From UBA1227 sp964539045 (GTDB lineage: Bacteria > Bacillota > Clostridia > Oscillospirales > Acutalibacteraceae), in NCBI GenBank assembly GCA_964539045.1, contig CAZIHW010000033.1:1-57946 (forward strand): 57,946 nt of DNA, given 5' to 3'. Under the pieces are notes generated by a model. It ran no database searches and was not told the origin of the DNA. It worked only from the letters and a program-made list of their open reading frames with translations. Position numbers and translations under genes: made by a program. Every line of letters begins with the position of its first letter. Position 1 is the first letter of the stretch. Positions 25,531 through 33,899 of this stretch are shown in pieces.

Positions 25531-25802
25531 AGCCTGACGGCGCAAATTTGAACCCGCCTAAAACGGCGTTCTTTTGCCGCTTTTCAGTTTATCGTCCTTG
25601 GTTGGCGGAAGCCAACCGTCGTCCTCTGCGCCGAAAATCGACGAAAATCCCATCCGTTTTGGGTCGCAGAGTTTTGCAGAGGATGATTTTTTTCTGAACA
25701 AGGAAAAAAGCATAGTAATCCTGTCGGATTACGCGCATTTTTGACGCCGTGCAGGAGGAAATCCTCCCTGCAAAACCGAGTTCAAATTCGCGCCATCAGG
25801 CT
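25531..25802. mobile_element. MITE-like element with 23-bp imperfect terminal inverted repeats
   Basis: The left end (25531-25553) and right end (25780-25802) are inverted copies matching at 21 of 23 positions, with the core AGCCTGACGGC plus CAAATTTGAAC. The 272-bp interior has no plausible gene but several compact hairpins: GTTGGC-GGAA-GCCAAC near 25601, GTAATCC-TGTC-GGATTAC near 25714, and GCAGGAGGA paired with TCCTCCCTGC near 25751. A TCCTCTGC/GCAGAGGA pair near 25622 and 25676 is followed by seven Ts. Solo ends of the same sequence occur throughout the window. No transposase is present, so any mobilisation would be in trans. Confidence 0.6.
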
Positions 25803-25880
25803 TAGCATTAGAAGAAAATTACATAAGACTCCCTTTTCTGCACATTATAATTAATAAAGCTAAGTTAAGGGAGATAATAT

Positions 25881-27332
25881 ATGGTAAATAATACATCTGT
25901 TTGGCATGAAAATTTCGCAATGGATAAGCATAAGACCCTCAATGGAGATACAGAGGCAGACGTCGCCGTAGTCGGCGGCGGATTGGTGGGAATACTCACA
26001 GCCTATTTTCTGCAAGAGGCCGGATATAAAACAATTGTTTTGGAGGCCGACACCGTAGGAAGCGGACAAACAGGCAATTCAACCGCCAAAATAACTTCAC
26101 AACACGGATTCATCTACAATACACTCATAGAAAAATTCGGAATAGCAAAAGCAAGGCAATATGCAAATGCGAATGAAAAGGCTATATCACAATATAAAGA
26201 AATCATCAAGAAGATGGATATAGATTGCGACTTTGAGGAAACCGATGCTTATATCTATTCGACATACAGTGATGATGAAATAATGCTTGAAGCCGAGGCG
26301 GCAAAAAAAGTGGGAATAGAATGTGAAGTCACAACGGATACGGAGTTACCCTTCAAAGTTAAAGCCGCTCTTAAATTCAAAAATCAGGCTAAATTCAACC
26401 CTCTGAAATTCCTAAATGCAATAAGCGACAAAGTGGAAGTTTACGAGCATACAAAAGTTTTGACTGCTAAAGGTAATGAATTAAAGACGAGCAGAGGTAC
26501 CGTACGTGCGAAGTATATCGTATTCGCCTGTCACTACCCCATAATAAACTTCCCCGGTGCTTACTTCATGAAAATGCACCAGGAGAGAAGTTACGTTACA
26601 GCATTCGAAAATGCAAAGAATATAAGCGGCATGTACTACGGTATAGACGCTGACGGATTGTCTTTCAGGTCTTACAAAGATCTATTGTTCGTGGGCGGCG
26701 CAAATCATCGCACAGGTGAAAATTCCGCCGGAGGAAAATATGATGAACTGATATCGCAGGCAAAAAAGTATTGGCCCGGCAGCACGTTAAAGAACAAATG
26801 GAGTGCACAGGATTGTATAACAGTCGACGGTGTTCCCTATATAGGAAAATACTGTGTCATGGAACCCAATTGGTATGTAGCCACGGGATTTAAGAAGTGG
26901 GGTATATCGACATCAATGGTCAGTGCACAAATAATAACCGATCTTATCGTAGACGGTAAAAGCGAAAATGCAGAAGTGTTCTCACCTCAGCGATTCACCC
27001 CTATCATATCGGCAAAATCCACATTTACCGAGGTTGTAAAAACGACCAAGGGGCTTACACGGGAGTTTCTGAAGACCCCGAACGAAGAGGTGGAAATGTT
27101 GCCGAAAGGTCACGGTGGCGTAGTAACAATAGACGGAGAAAAATACGGTGTGTATAAGGATGAGTCCGGACGCATATTTACCGTATCCACCAGATGTCCA
27201 CATCTCGGATGCCGGCTGGAATGGAATCCCGATGAAAAAAGTTGGGACTGCCCCTGTCACGGCTCCAGATTTGACTATATGGGACATCTGATAGACAACC
27301 CTGCGCAAATCGATCTCGACACAAAAGAGTAG
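25881..27332 (+). CDS. FAD-dependent oxidoreductase with C-terminal Rieske 2Fe-2S domain
   Basis: 483 aa. The N-terminal DAO-type Rossmann fold has ADVAVVGGGLVGILTAYFL (~27-45) for FAD. The C-terminal Rieske domain has CPHLGC (~440) and CPCHGS (~457), supplying the two Cys and two His ligands. Proteins of this architecture are found in many clostridia and bacilli as soluble redox enzymes, but their substrates are not defined. AAGGGAG lies before the ATG and the gene is monocistronic with its own terminator. It is downstream of the MITE-like element. Confidence 0.87.
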   Translation: MVNNTSVWHENFAMDKHKTLNGDTEADVAVVGGGLVGILTAYFLQEAGYKTIVLEADTVGSGQTGNSTAKITSQHGFIYNTLIEKFGIAKARQYANANEKAISQYKEIIKKMDIDCDFEETDAYIYSTYSDDEIMLEAEAAKKVGIECEVTTDTELPFKVKAALKFKNQAKFNPLKFLNAISDKVEVYEHTKVLTAKGNELKTSRGTVRAKYIVFACHYPIINFPGAYFMKMHQERSYVTAFENAKNISGMYYGIDADGLSFRSYKDLLFVGGANHRTGENSAGGKYDELISQAKKYWPGSTLKNKWSAQDCITVDGVPYIGKYCVMEPNWYVATGFKKWGISTSMVSAQIITDLIVDGKSENAEVFSPQRFTPIISAKSTFTEVVKTTKGLTREFLKTPNEEVEMLPKGHGGVVTIDGEKYGVYKDESGRIFTVSTRCPHLGCRLEWNPDEKSWDCPCHGSRFDYMGHLIDNPAQIDLDTKE

Positions 27333-27382
27333 TCCCGGCGCAAGAGCGATCACGATACAAAAATAATCACGACGCAAAAGAT

Positions 27383-27418
27383 AACAGCCAAAGGGTTAAC
27401 CTTTGGCTGTTTGGTTTT
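27383..27418 (+). terminator. Intrinsic terminator after the Rieske/FAD gene
   Basis: ACAGCCAAAGG (27384-27394) pairs with 27400-27410 around a 5-base loop, followed by TTGGTTTTAA. Confidence 0.75.
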
Positions 27419-27456
27419 AAGCATACATTTTAAGCATACATCTTATGCATACATCT
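27418..27456. repeat. Short tandem repeat at the end of the CotF-like gene
   Basis: Three degenerate 13-base units of the form AGCATACATNTTA. The gene's terminal MYA-stop is encoded in one unit, and the following units would repeat the same residues and stop. Confidence 0.45.
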
Positions 27457-27904
27457 GATTAACAGACATATAGTCATAAATCATTTTTCCGTGCTCTTGC
27501 TCTTCCTTCTGAATATGATTCAAAGTATTTCTCGCATTTTCATCATTAAACTCAAAAATACAGGTATCATAAAGATGGGACGCGTGCTTTTCGGCCGCCA
27601 ATACATCGCTGCAAAGGAAGCAGTCGTTTTTCTTGTCAGCGGTCTCGGCCACGTCGTAAGTTGCGGTAAAGGTCGGCATCGCAGTGCTGCCTGATTGAGA
27701 TGCATTCTGTGCCGGAACAGTACCGCTCTCCATCTGAGTAATTGTATTCAGATGCTGCTGTTCAACACCGGCAAGTCTGTTAAACAAATCTACCAGCTGC
27801 TTGTCCTTAGCATTTGATGCATTTTTCTTGTACTTTTCAATACAGAGTTGTTCCTGTCCTTTTAAGTCCTTGAGCAAATCTGTCTGTTTTTGCGTTAATT
27901 GCAT
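27443..27904 (-). CDS. CotF-like spore coat protein (ferritin-like fold)
   Basis: 153 aa from the ATG at 27904, chosen for GAGGTG seven bases upstream. Two long helical segments (LTQKQTDLLKDLKGQEQLC and the C-terminal ARNTLNHIQKEEQEHGKMIYD) flank a low-complexity linker rich in Ser, Thr and Gln (~65-85). This is the pattern of the CotF/ferritin-like coat family found in spore formers. It probably becomes part of the spore surface and supports a sporulating host. The Cys pair (CFLC) in the middle is unusual but not diagnostic. Confidence 0.8.
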   Translation of the reverse strand: MQLTQKQTDLLKDLKGQEQLCIEKYKKNASNAKDKQLVDLFNRLAGVEQQHLNTITQMESGTVPAQNASQSGSTAMPTFTATYDVAETADKKNDCFLCSDVLAAEKHASHLYDTCIFEFNDENARNTLNHIQKEEQEHGKMIYDYMSVNQMYA

Positions 27905-27958
27905 TAAAATCACCTCAGTAGAATTGTTCCCCTCTAGGTTGCATTTATACCTTTTGGC

Positions 27959-27987
27959 TTGATATAACCTTTTTCAAAATATATAAT
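27959..27987 (+). promoter_or_regulatory. Promoter of the SF2 helicase gene
   Basis: TTGATA (27959-27964), a 17-base spacer and TATAAT (27982-27987), 55 bases before the ATG. Confidence 0.65.
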
Positions 27988-28042
27988 TGTTAAGAAAATA
28001 TATTTAAACATAAATATCTGTAAATATACTGGGAGAGTTATT

Positions 28043-30457
28043 ATGATTAATCCGGGAAAATACAAATTCAAATGGACCTTCAGAGACTACCAGCAAGCAG
28101 TTTTGGACAATGCGGATCAGCATCTGAGGGACGGCAAAATTCACATTGTTGCAGCCCCTGGGAGCGGAAAAACTATTCTGGGTCTTGAGTTAATAAGCAG
28201 ATTGTCGGCCCCAACGCTGATTCTTTCTCCGTCCGTAACCATAAAGCAACAGTGGGGCGAGAGATTCGAGGAGTGTTTTTGCTCAAAAGAAGAGGGCTTT
28301 TGCAATGTATTTTCTTTTGACCTGAGAAATCCCAAAGATTTAACTTCCATAACATATCAGGCACTTCATGCCGCATTGAAAAAAGAGAAACTTGAAGAAG
28401 AACAGGATTGGGATTCTGAAGAAGCAGAACCCTGCGACGAAAAAATTGATTTTGCGGATTTTGATTTGATGAAAGTGTTAAAGGACGCTGACATCCGAAC
28501 AATCTGTCTTGACGAGGCACATCATTTGCGCTCCGAGTGGCGAAATGCTTTGGACTTCGTCATAACCGAACTCTCCAAAGAAAAGGAAATAAAGATAATC
28601 GCACTTACAGCAACGCCCCCATATGACAGTACCGGGTCAGAATGGGACAGATACATCTCTCTTTGCGGAGAGATAGATGAAGAGATTTTTGTCCCCCAAC
28701 TGGTCACACAAAAAACTCTGTGCCCGCACCAGGATTATATATACTTTAACTATCCCACAGAACAAGAGGAAAAGATACTCAAAGAGTATAAAGACAAGGA
28801 AAAAGAGATCAATGCAGAGAATGAGCCCACAGAATTAACTGCGGCTGAAAAATTGGAAAATGTCGAGAAAAAAGCGAAAGAGATACTTAAGATAAAGAGT
28901 AAGGAAGATAAGATTCTGATGTGCTCCATAGGCAAACTCAAGAGCATTTCCGATATAGTCACCTCCGAGGTTCTGAACATGAGGGAAAACCTCCGTATGC
29001 TTATCTTAACTGATTTTATACGAAAGGATATGCTTGATATAGTCGGCACAGAAGAGCCGATTACCCAAATGGGAACCGTGCCCGTTTTCGAAACAGTAAG
29101 GAGGCTGGGATTAAGCGGGGCTAAGCTCGCTATGATTTCCGGATCTTTGGTTATCATCCCGAACTCGGTATCCGATGAGATATGCAGCATAGCAGAGACC
29201 GATGGTATAAGGACATCATTAAATCCCATAGCCGGCACCGATTTTTCACAGATAAACTTTTCGGGTTCTAACAAGAGCAAGGTAGGAGTTATAACAAAAG
29301 CACTGAACAACGGCTTAATAAATGTCCTGGTAGGCACAAAATCTCTACTGGGTGAAGGCTGGGACTCACCCTGCATAAATTCACTGATACTTGCCAGCTT
29401 CGTAGGAAGCTTCATGCTTTCAAATCAGATGCGTGGCAGAGCTATCAGAACAGATAAGAACGTACCGAACAAGGTGTCTAACATTTGGCATCTCGTAACA
29501 CTTGAGCCCTCTTCATTCATAAAGAGCGACCGAAAAATAAGCGGGTCGGACTATGAAACCGTAAAGAGGCGCTTCGAGTGCTTTATAGCACCTTCGTATT
29601 CCGGCGATGTAATAGAAAGCGGTATTGACAGAATAGATATTTTAAAACCACCCTTCAATGAAAAGGGAATAGCGAAAATAAATGCCGAAATGCTTGATTT
29701 GTCAGGACGCAGAAATGCTACATCGCTGAATTGGGATGCCCCGATAAAGAATATAAATCACGCACAGGTAACCACAGCTTGCAGTAGCGGAAATATTCTT
29801 CCGCCTGCAGCCATGACATTTAACAACATATACTCAAAAATAGTATCGATTATAATGTTTGTAGTTGCGGTATTAGGTATAATATCGATTATTAATCAGG
29901 GTATCAATGTATTAAGTGTCGTGCTGCTTGTTTTACTTTTTACAGCCACCCCGAAATTGCTCTCTACGATACGCAAGCATTCAAATCTGTCCTCCCCTAA
30001 GAAATGCATAGAAACTGTATCCGAGTGCGTTTTCACCGCCCTGCGTGAACTTGGTGAAATAAACAGTAAAGATGCATATTTTGAAGTTTCCGAAGTCGGT
30101 GACAAAATAATGTGCAATCTGAAAGACGGAACGGCGCGCGAGAAAACAGTTTTCGCAAAAGCAATGGCAGAGATGCTTTCTCCGATAGACGACCCGAGAT
30201 ATATCATAATAAGAAAGGGAAGTACATTCACCGGAGACAAGTACGACTTCACCCAATCCTACGCATGTCCCTCTATTTTGTCAGTCAACAAAGATACCGT
30301 AGGTCTGATACAATACAGCCTAAGCAAAAAAGCGGGAGACTACGAACTTGTATTTGCAAAAAGCGAGAAAGGAAAAAATATTTTAGCCAAGTGCAAAGAA
30401 CGATCATTTTTGAACAAGACACAAAATGCAGTAAGTACAAAAAGATTGGTAGCCTGA
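28043..30457 (+). CDS. DEAD/DEAH-box (SF2) helicase-like protein with a C-terminal membrane hairpin
   Basis: 804 aa. RecA-like core: AAPGSGKT (about residues 36-43), CLDEAHH (~155), TATPP (~187), LLGEGWDSP in the second lobe and the arginine-finger motif QMRGRAIRTD (~461-470). This is a restriction-enzyme or RecQ-like SF2 pattern. After ~600, two hydrophobic segments (VSIIMFVVAVLGIISII and VLSVVLLVLLFTATP) predict a membrane hairpin, then a ~150-aa cytoplasmic tail. A membrane-anchored SF2 translocase is unusual; roles in defence or DNA uptake are open. The stop codon lies in a copy of the AGCCTGACGGC repeat. No partner gene adjoins. Confidence 0.82.
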   Translation: MINPGKYKFKWTFRDYQQAVLDNADQHLRDGKIHIVAAPGSGKTILGLELISRLSAPTLILSPSVTIKQQWGERFEECFCSKEEGFCNVFSFDLRNPKDLTSITYQALHAALKKEKLEEEQDWDSEEAEPCDEKIDFADFDLMKVLKDADIRTICLDEAHHLRSEWRNALDFVITELSKEKEIKIIALTATPPYDSTGSEWDRYISLCGEIDEEIFVPQLVTQKTLCPHQDYIYFNYPTEQEEKILKEYKDKEKEINAENEPTELTAAEKLENVEKKAKEILKIKSKEDKILMCSIGKLKSISDIVTSEVLNMRENLRMLILTDFIRKDMLDIVGTEEPITQMGTVPVFETVRRLGLSGAKLAMISGSLVIIPNSVSDEICSIAETDGIRTSLNPIAGTDFSQINFSGSNKSKVGVITKALNNGLINVLVGTKSLLGEGWDSPCINSLILASFVGSFMLSNQMRGRAIRTDKNVPNKVSNIWHLVTLEPSSFIKSDRKISGSDYETVKRRFECFIAPSYSGDVIESGIDRIDILKPPFNEKGIAKINAEMLDLSGRRNATSLNWDAPIKNINHAQVTTACSSGNILPPAAMTFNNIYSKIVSIIMFVVAVLGIISIINQGINVLSVVLLVLLFTATPKLLSTIRKHSNLSSPKKCIETVSECVFTALRELGEINSKDAYFEVSEVGDKIMCNLKDGTAREKTVFAKAMAEMLSPIDDPRYIIIRKGSTFTGDKYDFTQSYACPSILSVNKDTVGLIQYSLSKKAGDYELVFAKSEKGKNILAKCKERSFLNKTQNAVSTKRLVA

Positions 30458-30463
30458 CGGCGC
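30451..30463 (+). repeat. Solo repeat copy supplying the helicase stop codon
   Basis: AGCCTGACGGCGC; the TGA at 30455-30457 is the helicase stop. It is followed eight bases later by the terminator stem. Confidence 0.65.
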
Positions 30464-30471
30464 GAAAAAAG

Positions 30472-30508
30472 ATACCCGATTAGCATTCAGCTAATCGGGT
30501 ATTTTGTT
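30472..30508 (+). terminator. Intrinsic terminator after the helicase gene
   Basis: A 13-bp stem, ATACCCGATTAGC (30472-30484) with 30490-30502, then TTTTGTT. Confidence 0.85.
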
Positions 30509-30526
30509 CAATAAACTACTAATAAA

Positions 30527-30790
30527 CTACTCTGCAGGATCAAAAAGTTCGCAAATCGAATTTAATTTGTCGGATTGACGTTTCAGCAAGTCATGGAAAT
30601 CGTAAAGGCTTACCTTGTTCATCTCTACACTTTGAACCCAAGCCAATTCATTCTGTCCGGCGAAATCTTCTTTAACCCATTCACAAGTATCTTCAACTAT
30701 CTTAATAGCATCCCGTACTCCGGCTTCCGCCCTTGCCATATCTGCTGCTCTTTGAGTCAAAACCTCTTTTGTTAAATTTTCCATTCCCAT
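30527..30790 (-). CDS. Small uncharacterised alpha-helical protein
   Basis: 87 aa from the ATG at 30790, which has GGGGG eight bases upstream; the frame extends 12 codons further without a ribosome site. It is predicted to be almost wholly helical, charged, with no signal peptide. A central tryptophan-containing turn (EWVKEDFAGQNELAW) between two helices loosely recalls WXG100-type small secreted proteins, but the key Trp-x-Gly is absent, so I do not assign it. It stands between the helicase and the sporulation block and is downstream of the gpr operon on the same strand. Confidence 0.6.
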   Translation of the reverse strand: MGMENLTKEVLTQRAADMARAEAGVRDAIKIVEDTCEWVKEDFAGQNELAWVQSVEMNKVSLYDFHDLLKRQSDKLNSICELFDPAE

Positions 30791-30850
30791 AGTGGTATCC
30801 CCCATCCGGTTGATTAAAACTATCAACTTCAGTATACCACTAAGGAAAGA

Positions 30851-31024
30851 CTAATACAAGATAAAGCGTATAGGTGAAAAATCACTCAAATCAACCACCT
30901 TGTATTCCTCACCAAAGCACATATATCTCGTATTTTTTTCCGCTATTACAGTACCTGCCAAAAGGCATGTTATACAGCATATAACCGTAAGGGCTACGGC
31001 ATAGGCACGTCTTATCTTTTCCAC
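30851..31024 (-). CDS. Small single-pass membrane protein beside spoIIP
   Basis: 57 aa from a GTG at 31024, chosen because GAGAGGAA sits six bases upstream. An N-terminal basic cluster (EKIRRAY) leads into one hydrophobic helix (ALTVICCITCLLAGTVIA, ~10-27) and a short outside tail. I do not recognise the family. It is the third gene of the gpr-spoIIP transcript, so a sporulation role is likely but unproven. Confidence 0.6.
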   Translation of the reverse strand: MEKIRRAYAVALTVICCITCLLAGTVIAEKNTRYMCFGEEYKVVDLSDFSPIRFILY

Positions 31025-31080
31025 AAAAATTTCCTCTCTTAACACATTTTCTACTTACATACTCTGTTTACATATTATCC

Positions 31081-32262
31081 TTAACCATATGAATCACATA
31101 GTGAAACTAAAGCATCGCCGATTAAGGAGCCTGAATATACGGCCTCATCCAAAGTATTGGAGTCACTTCCGAATTCTAAAAGTACTCCGCATGGAGATGT
31201 GTCCATATTATACTTTCTCGGGCTGAAATAAATCGGTCTCATAAGACCGGGATATAAATCTTCCGCATGTTTTTGCAATTGTACGGCAAAATTCAGATTG
31301 TTTTCCCAACCGGGGAACGATTTGACTTTACTGTCCTGGCAACCGGCTATTGTCATTACCTGAGCTGCCTTTTTTCCGTTTATAAGAGCAACCGGTTTAG
31401 TCTTCGTTCCGTCTGAGGTCTGAATTCCGTCACGGTGTACATCGATTATAATCTGCAAAGACGGATATTGTTTTTTATAATTTTCAATTGCCTCCCTGGA
31501 TCTGGCATATGAACCGGTGTATGACGTATCATGGATATTTCTATCATGTATCACATTATATCCGGCTGATGTAAGCCTCTCGCAAATGGCGTCGCCCACT
31601 CTCACCATATTTGTTGCCGGATCTGAGCTTCTCGTCGGGAAATCATTTGAATACCAGCCCCTGTCAAGTATCTCGTAGCTCTCTGTAGTGTGTGTATGGT
31701 ATATCAGTACAAGGGGCTTAGATTTATCTTTCGTATCAAGCTTTGCCTTTGCTTCAAGACATTTTTTGATATCAATTCCATGATCTTCAGTGACATTCCT
31801 TACTAAAATATTTTCATATATATCGGTCGCATTTGCTTTTCCGTATGTAAATTCCCTTATATTGCCGCTTTTTTTCGCATTCGCCTGCTCTTTAGATGCG
31901 TTGTCAATAAGGGTCTTTATGTCATCCGGAATCTTCGTACCGACCGAAACTCCTATTTTATTACTTTTAGGTGGCGCAGAAGTATAAGGAATCTCAAGCT
32001 CATCTATTTCTTTTTGTATCTCTTCGTCACTTTTACCTTCCAATTCATCAAAAAAAACGCTTACACCCTCACTCGGCATCTGTGCACCGGCTAAAACAAG
32101 AGCCGCAGTATCGCCGTGCCTTGCGAAAATATTTCCGCCCCATAGCGCAGAAAATAGAACGATAAAAGGCATCAAAAGAACGAGATTATTCTTACATTTC
32201 TTCTTAAAAGTCACTGCTATCACCTTTAAAATACTTATGAAATGCCATGCCGAATAATTCAT
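31081..32262 (-). CDS. spoIIP: Stage II sporulation protein P, cell-wall hydrolase
   Basis: 393 aa with an N-terminal membrane anchor (LLMPFIVLFSALWGG, ~29-43) and an external catalytic domain. Typical SpoIIP motifs are LVLIYHTHTTESY (~185), TSYTGSYARSREAI, IIIDVHRDG (~267) and LLEFGSDSNTLDEA near the end, giving the zinc and catalytic residues of an amidase/endopeptidase. With SpoIID and SpoIIM it removes septal peptidoglycan during engulfment. It starts one base after gpr, as in many Clostridia. Confidence 0.92.
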   Translation of the reverse strand: MNYSAWHFISILKVIAVTFKKKCKNNLVLLMPFIVLFSALWGGNIFARHGDTAALVLAGAQMPSEGVSVFFDELEGKSDEEIQKEIDELEIPYTSAPPKSNKIGVSVGTKIPDDIKTLIDNASKEQANAKKSGNIREFTYGKANATDIYENILVRNVTEDHGIDIKKCLEAKAKLDTKDKSKPLVLIYHTHTTESYEILDRGWYSNDFPTRSSDPATNMVRVGDAICERLTSAGYNVIHDRNIHDTSYTGSYARSREAIENYKKQYPSLQIIIDVHRDGIQTSDGTKTKPVALINGKKAAQVMTIAGCQDSKVKSFPGWENNLNFAVQLQKHAEDLYPGLMRPIYFSPRKYNMDTSPCGVLLEFGSDSNTLDEAVYSGSLIGDALVSLCDSYG

Positions 32263-32263
32263 A

Positions 32264-33133
32264 CTAATTTATGAGGCTTAAGATATCAGTCGTAGAGAGA
32301 TCGGGAAACAGCGCCCTGTTAACAGACAGTGAAATAAGACGTGCCGCCCTGGCAACCAGCAAATCTATGTCCTTCGGTGTAACTATTAAATTGCTGAAAT
32401 CATGATTCTCGGAGTAGTTCTCAAGACACTCCTCTCTTATAAGCGAAGATACGGATATAACAGTCGGTACGCCCACCGATATAACCGGAATTCCGATGCT
32501 TTCTTTGTTTATTTTAGGACGTCTGTTCCCTATTCCGGAACCCGGCGCTACTCCTGCATCTGTTATTTGTACGGTGCATCCAAGCCTCGAGAGGTCTCTT
32601 GCTGCAAGTGCGTCAACAGATATGACAGCAGCAGGTTGAACCAAATCAACTACGCTTTTTACGATATCACTTACTTCTATACCCGTCTGTCCCAACACTC
32701 CCGGAATAATGACGCTCACTTCTCTCAATGACGATAAGCCCACTTCATTTGAAAGTCTGTCTCTGAGGTGCCTGGTAGCTAAAATTTGAGTCATCGCCAA
32801 GGGACCGAGCGCATCTGCCGTTATGTCCCGATTTCCCAGGCCCACGACTAAGATACTGCCCTCATTTGGTATCATATTTTTTATTTCCTCCAGGACGGCA
32901 ATCATCCTTCCGTCGGCCACCTCTCCATCCTGTCCGAACGGAGGGACCTCCACAGTTACATACCTTCCCTTAGGTTTGCCGAGAGCTTTCTCCCCTTCCT
33001 CGTTTTCTATGTCTATAATCGTCGTCACTGACGACTCATTTTCAATGATTTTCGAAGTGTATCCGTTACCCTCGGAGAAGGATTCCCCGGTATCCGTCAA
33101 CATCTCAACAGCTAAATCGGTTCTGGGTTTCAT
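32264..33133 (-). CDS. gpr: Germination protease GPR
   Basis: 289 aa. The N-terminal RTDLAVEM is the family pro-sequence region. The body carries VVGLGNRDITADALGP, VIPGVLGQTGIEVSDIV and AVISVDALAARDLSRLG, all diagnostic of GPR. The enzyme degrades small acid-soluble spore proteins after germination; it is made in the forespore as a zymogen. A GGAGAA site precedes the ATG. It heads the operon gpr-spoIIP-small membrane protein and is divergent from rpsT. Confidence 0.93.
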   Translation of the reverse strand: MKPRTDLAVEMLTDTGESFSEGNGYTSKIIENESSVTTIIDIENEEGEKALGKPKGRYVTVEVPPFGQDGEVADGRMIAVLEEIKNMIPNEGSILVVGLGNRDITADALGPLAMTQILATRHLRDRLSNEVGLSSLREVSVIIPGVLGQTGIEVSDIVKSVVDLVQPAAVISVDALAARDLSRLGCTVQITDAGVAPGSGIGNRRPKINKESIGIPVISVGVPTVISVSSLIREECLENYSENHDFSNLIVTPKDIDLLVARAARLISLSVNRALFPDLSTTDILSLIN

Positions 33134-33184
33134 TTGCAGTTCTCCTTTTACTGATTTTTAGGTTGCTCTTATGATAAAAAATTA

Positions 33185-33213
33185 TTGCATTTTAAATAAT
33201 TTAGTGTTAATAT
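33185..33213 (+). promoter_or_regulatory. Possible promoter of rpsT
   Basis: TTGCAT (33185-33190), a 17-base spacer and TAATAT (33208-33213), about 33 bases before the ATG. The -10 is imperfect. Confidence 0.45.
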
Positions 33214-33245
33214 ATATCACTGTAACGACAAGGGGAGGTGTAATT

Positions 33246-33500
33246 ATGCCTAACATTAAATCAGCTAAAAAACGTGTAATCGTTAATAAAACAAAGGCTC
33301 AGAGAAACAAGTCCACCAGCACAGCACTTAAGACAGCCATTAAGAAGGCTAACATCGCTATAGAGGCTAACGCAGAGAATAAAGACGAGTTAGTAAAGGC
33401 AGCTGTTAAGAAGATCGACCAGGCATGCGCTAAGGGTATTCTTCACAAGAATAATGCAGCTCGCAAAAAGTCAGCACTTGTAAAAAAGGCTGCAAAATAA
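33246..33500 (+). CDS. rpsT: 30S ribosomal protein S20
   Basis: 84 aa from the ATG at 33246, preceded by GGGGAGGTG. MPNIKSAKKRV and the very basic helical body (KAQRNKSTSTALKTAIKKA, GILHKNNAARKKS) are characteristic. S20 binds 16S rRNA early in 30S assembly. The gene stands alone with its own terminator, flanked by sporulation genes on the opposite strand; rpsT next to gpr is a familiar arrangement in Firmicutes. Confidence 0.95.
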   Translation: MPNIKSAKKRVIVNKTKAQRNKSTSTALKTAIKKANIAIEANAENKDELVKAAVKKIDQACAKGILHKNNAARKKSALVKKAAK

Positions 33501-33514
33501 TCAACTTGATTTAA

Positions 33515-33547
33515 AACGACGCATCAAAGGATGCGTCGTTTTTTTAT
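33515..33547 (+). terminator. Intrinsic terminator after rpsT (bidirectional)
   Basis: AACGACGCATC (33515-33525) pairs with 33530-33540 and is followed by Ts on the plus strand. On the minus strand it is followed by TTTT, so it also serves spoVAE. Confidence 0.85.
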
Positions 33548-33897
33548 TTTGATTTAGGCTTTGCGAAAACCGAGACTATAAGCCCGGACAATAAAGCACC
33601 CATAATACCTACGCTGCCGGCAGTAAGCGGACCGCTCACCACCCCTAAAAGTCCATCCTCTTTTAGGGCTTTTTTTGTACCCTCAGCAAGCAAATTTCCG
33701 AAGCCTGTCAGGGGCACGTTGGCACCGCTGCCTGCAAAGTCTGTCAGATTTTCATAAATACCTGTAGCCCCGAGCACAACCCCGGTTATAACGAAAATCA
33801 CCAAAATTTTCGCCGGTGTAAGTGAGGTTAAGTCTATAAGGAGCTGTCCGACTACACAAATCAAACCGCCTATTATAAAAGCTTTTAAAAACATCAT
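33544..33897 (-). CDS. spoVAE: Stage V sporulation protein AE
   Basis: 117 aa from the ATG at 33897, with GGAGGG upstream; the longer frame belongs to spoVAD. Three or four hydrophobic segments with AFIIGGLICVVGQLLIDL, NVPLTGFGNLLAEGTKKAL and GSVGIMGALLSGLI match SpoVAE and its paralogue SpoVAC. It is a subunit of the spore membrane channel that moves dipicolinic acid into the forespore and releases it on germination. Spaced two bases from spoVAD. Confidence 0.9.
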   Translation of the reverse strand: MMFLKAFIIGGLICVVGQLLIDLTSLTPAKILVIFVITGVVLGATGIYENLTDFAGSGANVPLTGFGNLLAEGTKKALKEDGLLGVVSGPLTAGSVGIMGALLSGLIVSVFAKPKSK

Positions 33898-33899
33898 AA

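Noticed and set aside
25616..25690. Similarity of the MITE-like element's CGTCCTCTGC to the T-box terminator arm
   Set aside because: The shared ten bases are not accompanied by other T-box features; probably coincidence of GC-rich hairpin arms.
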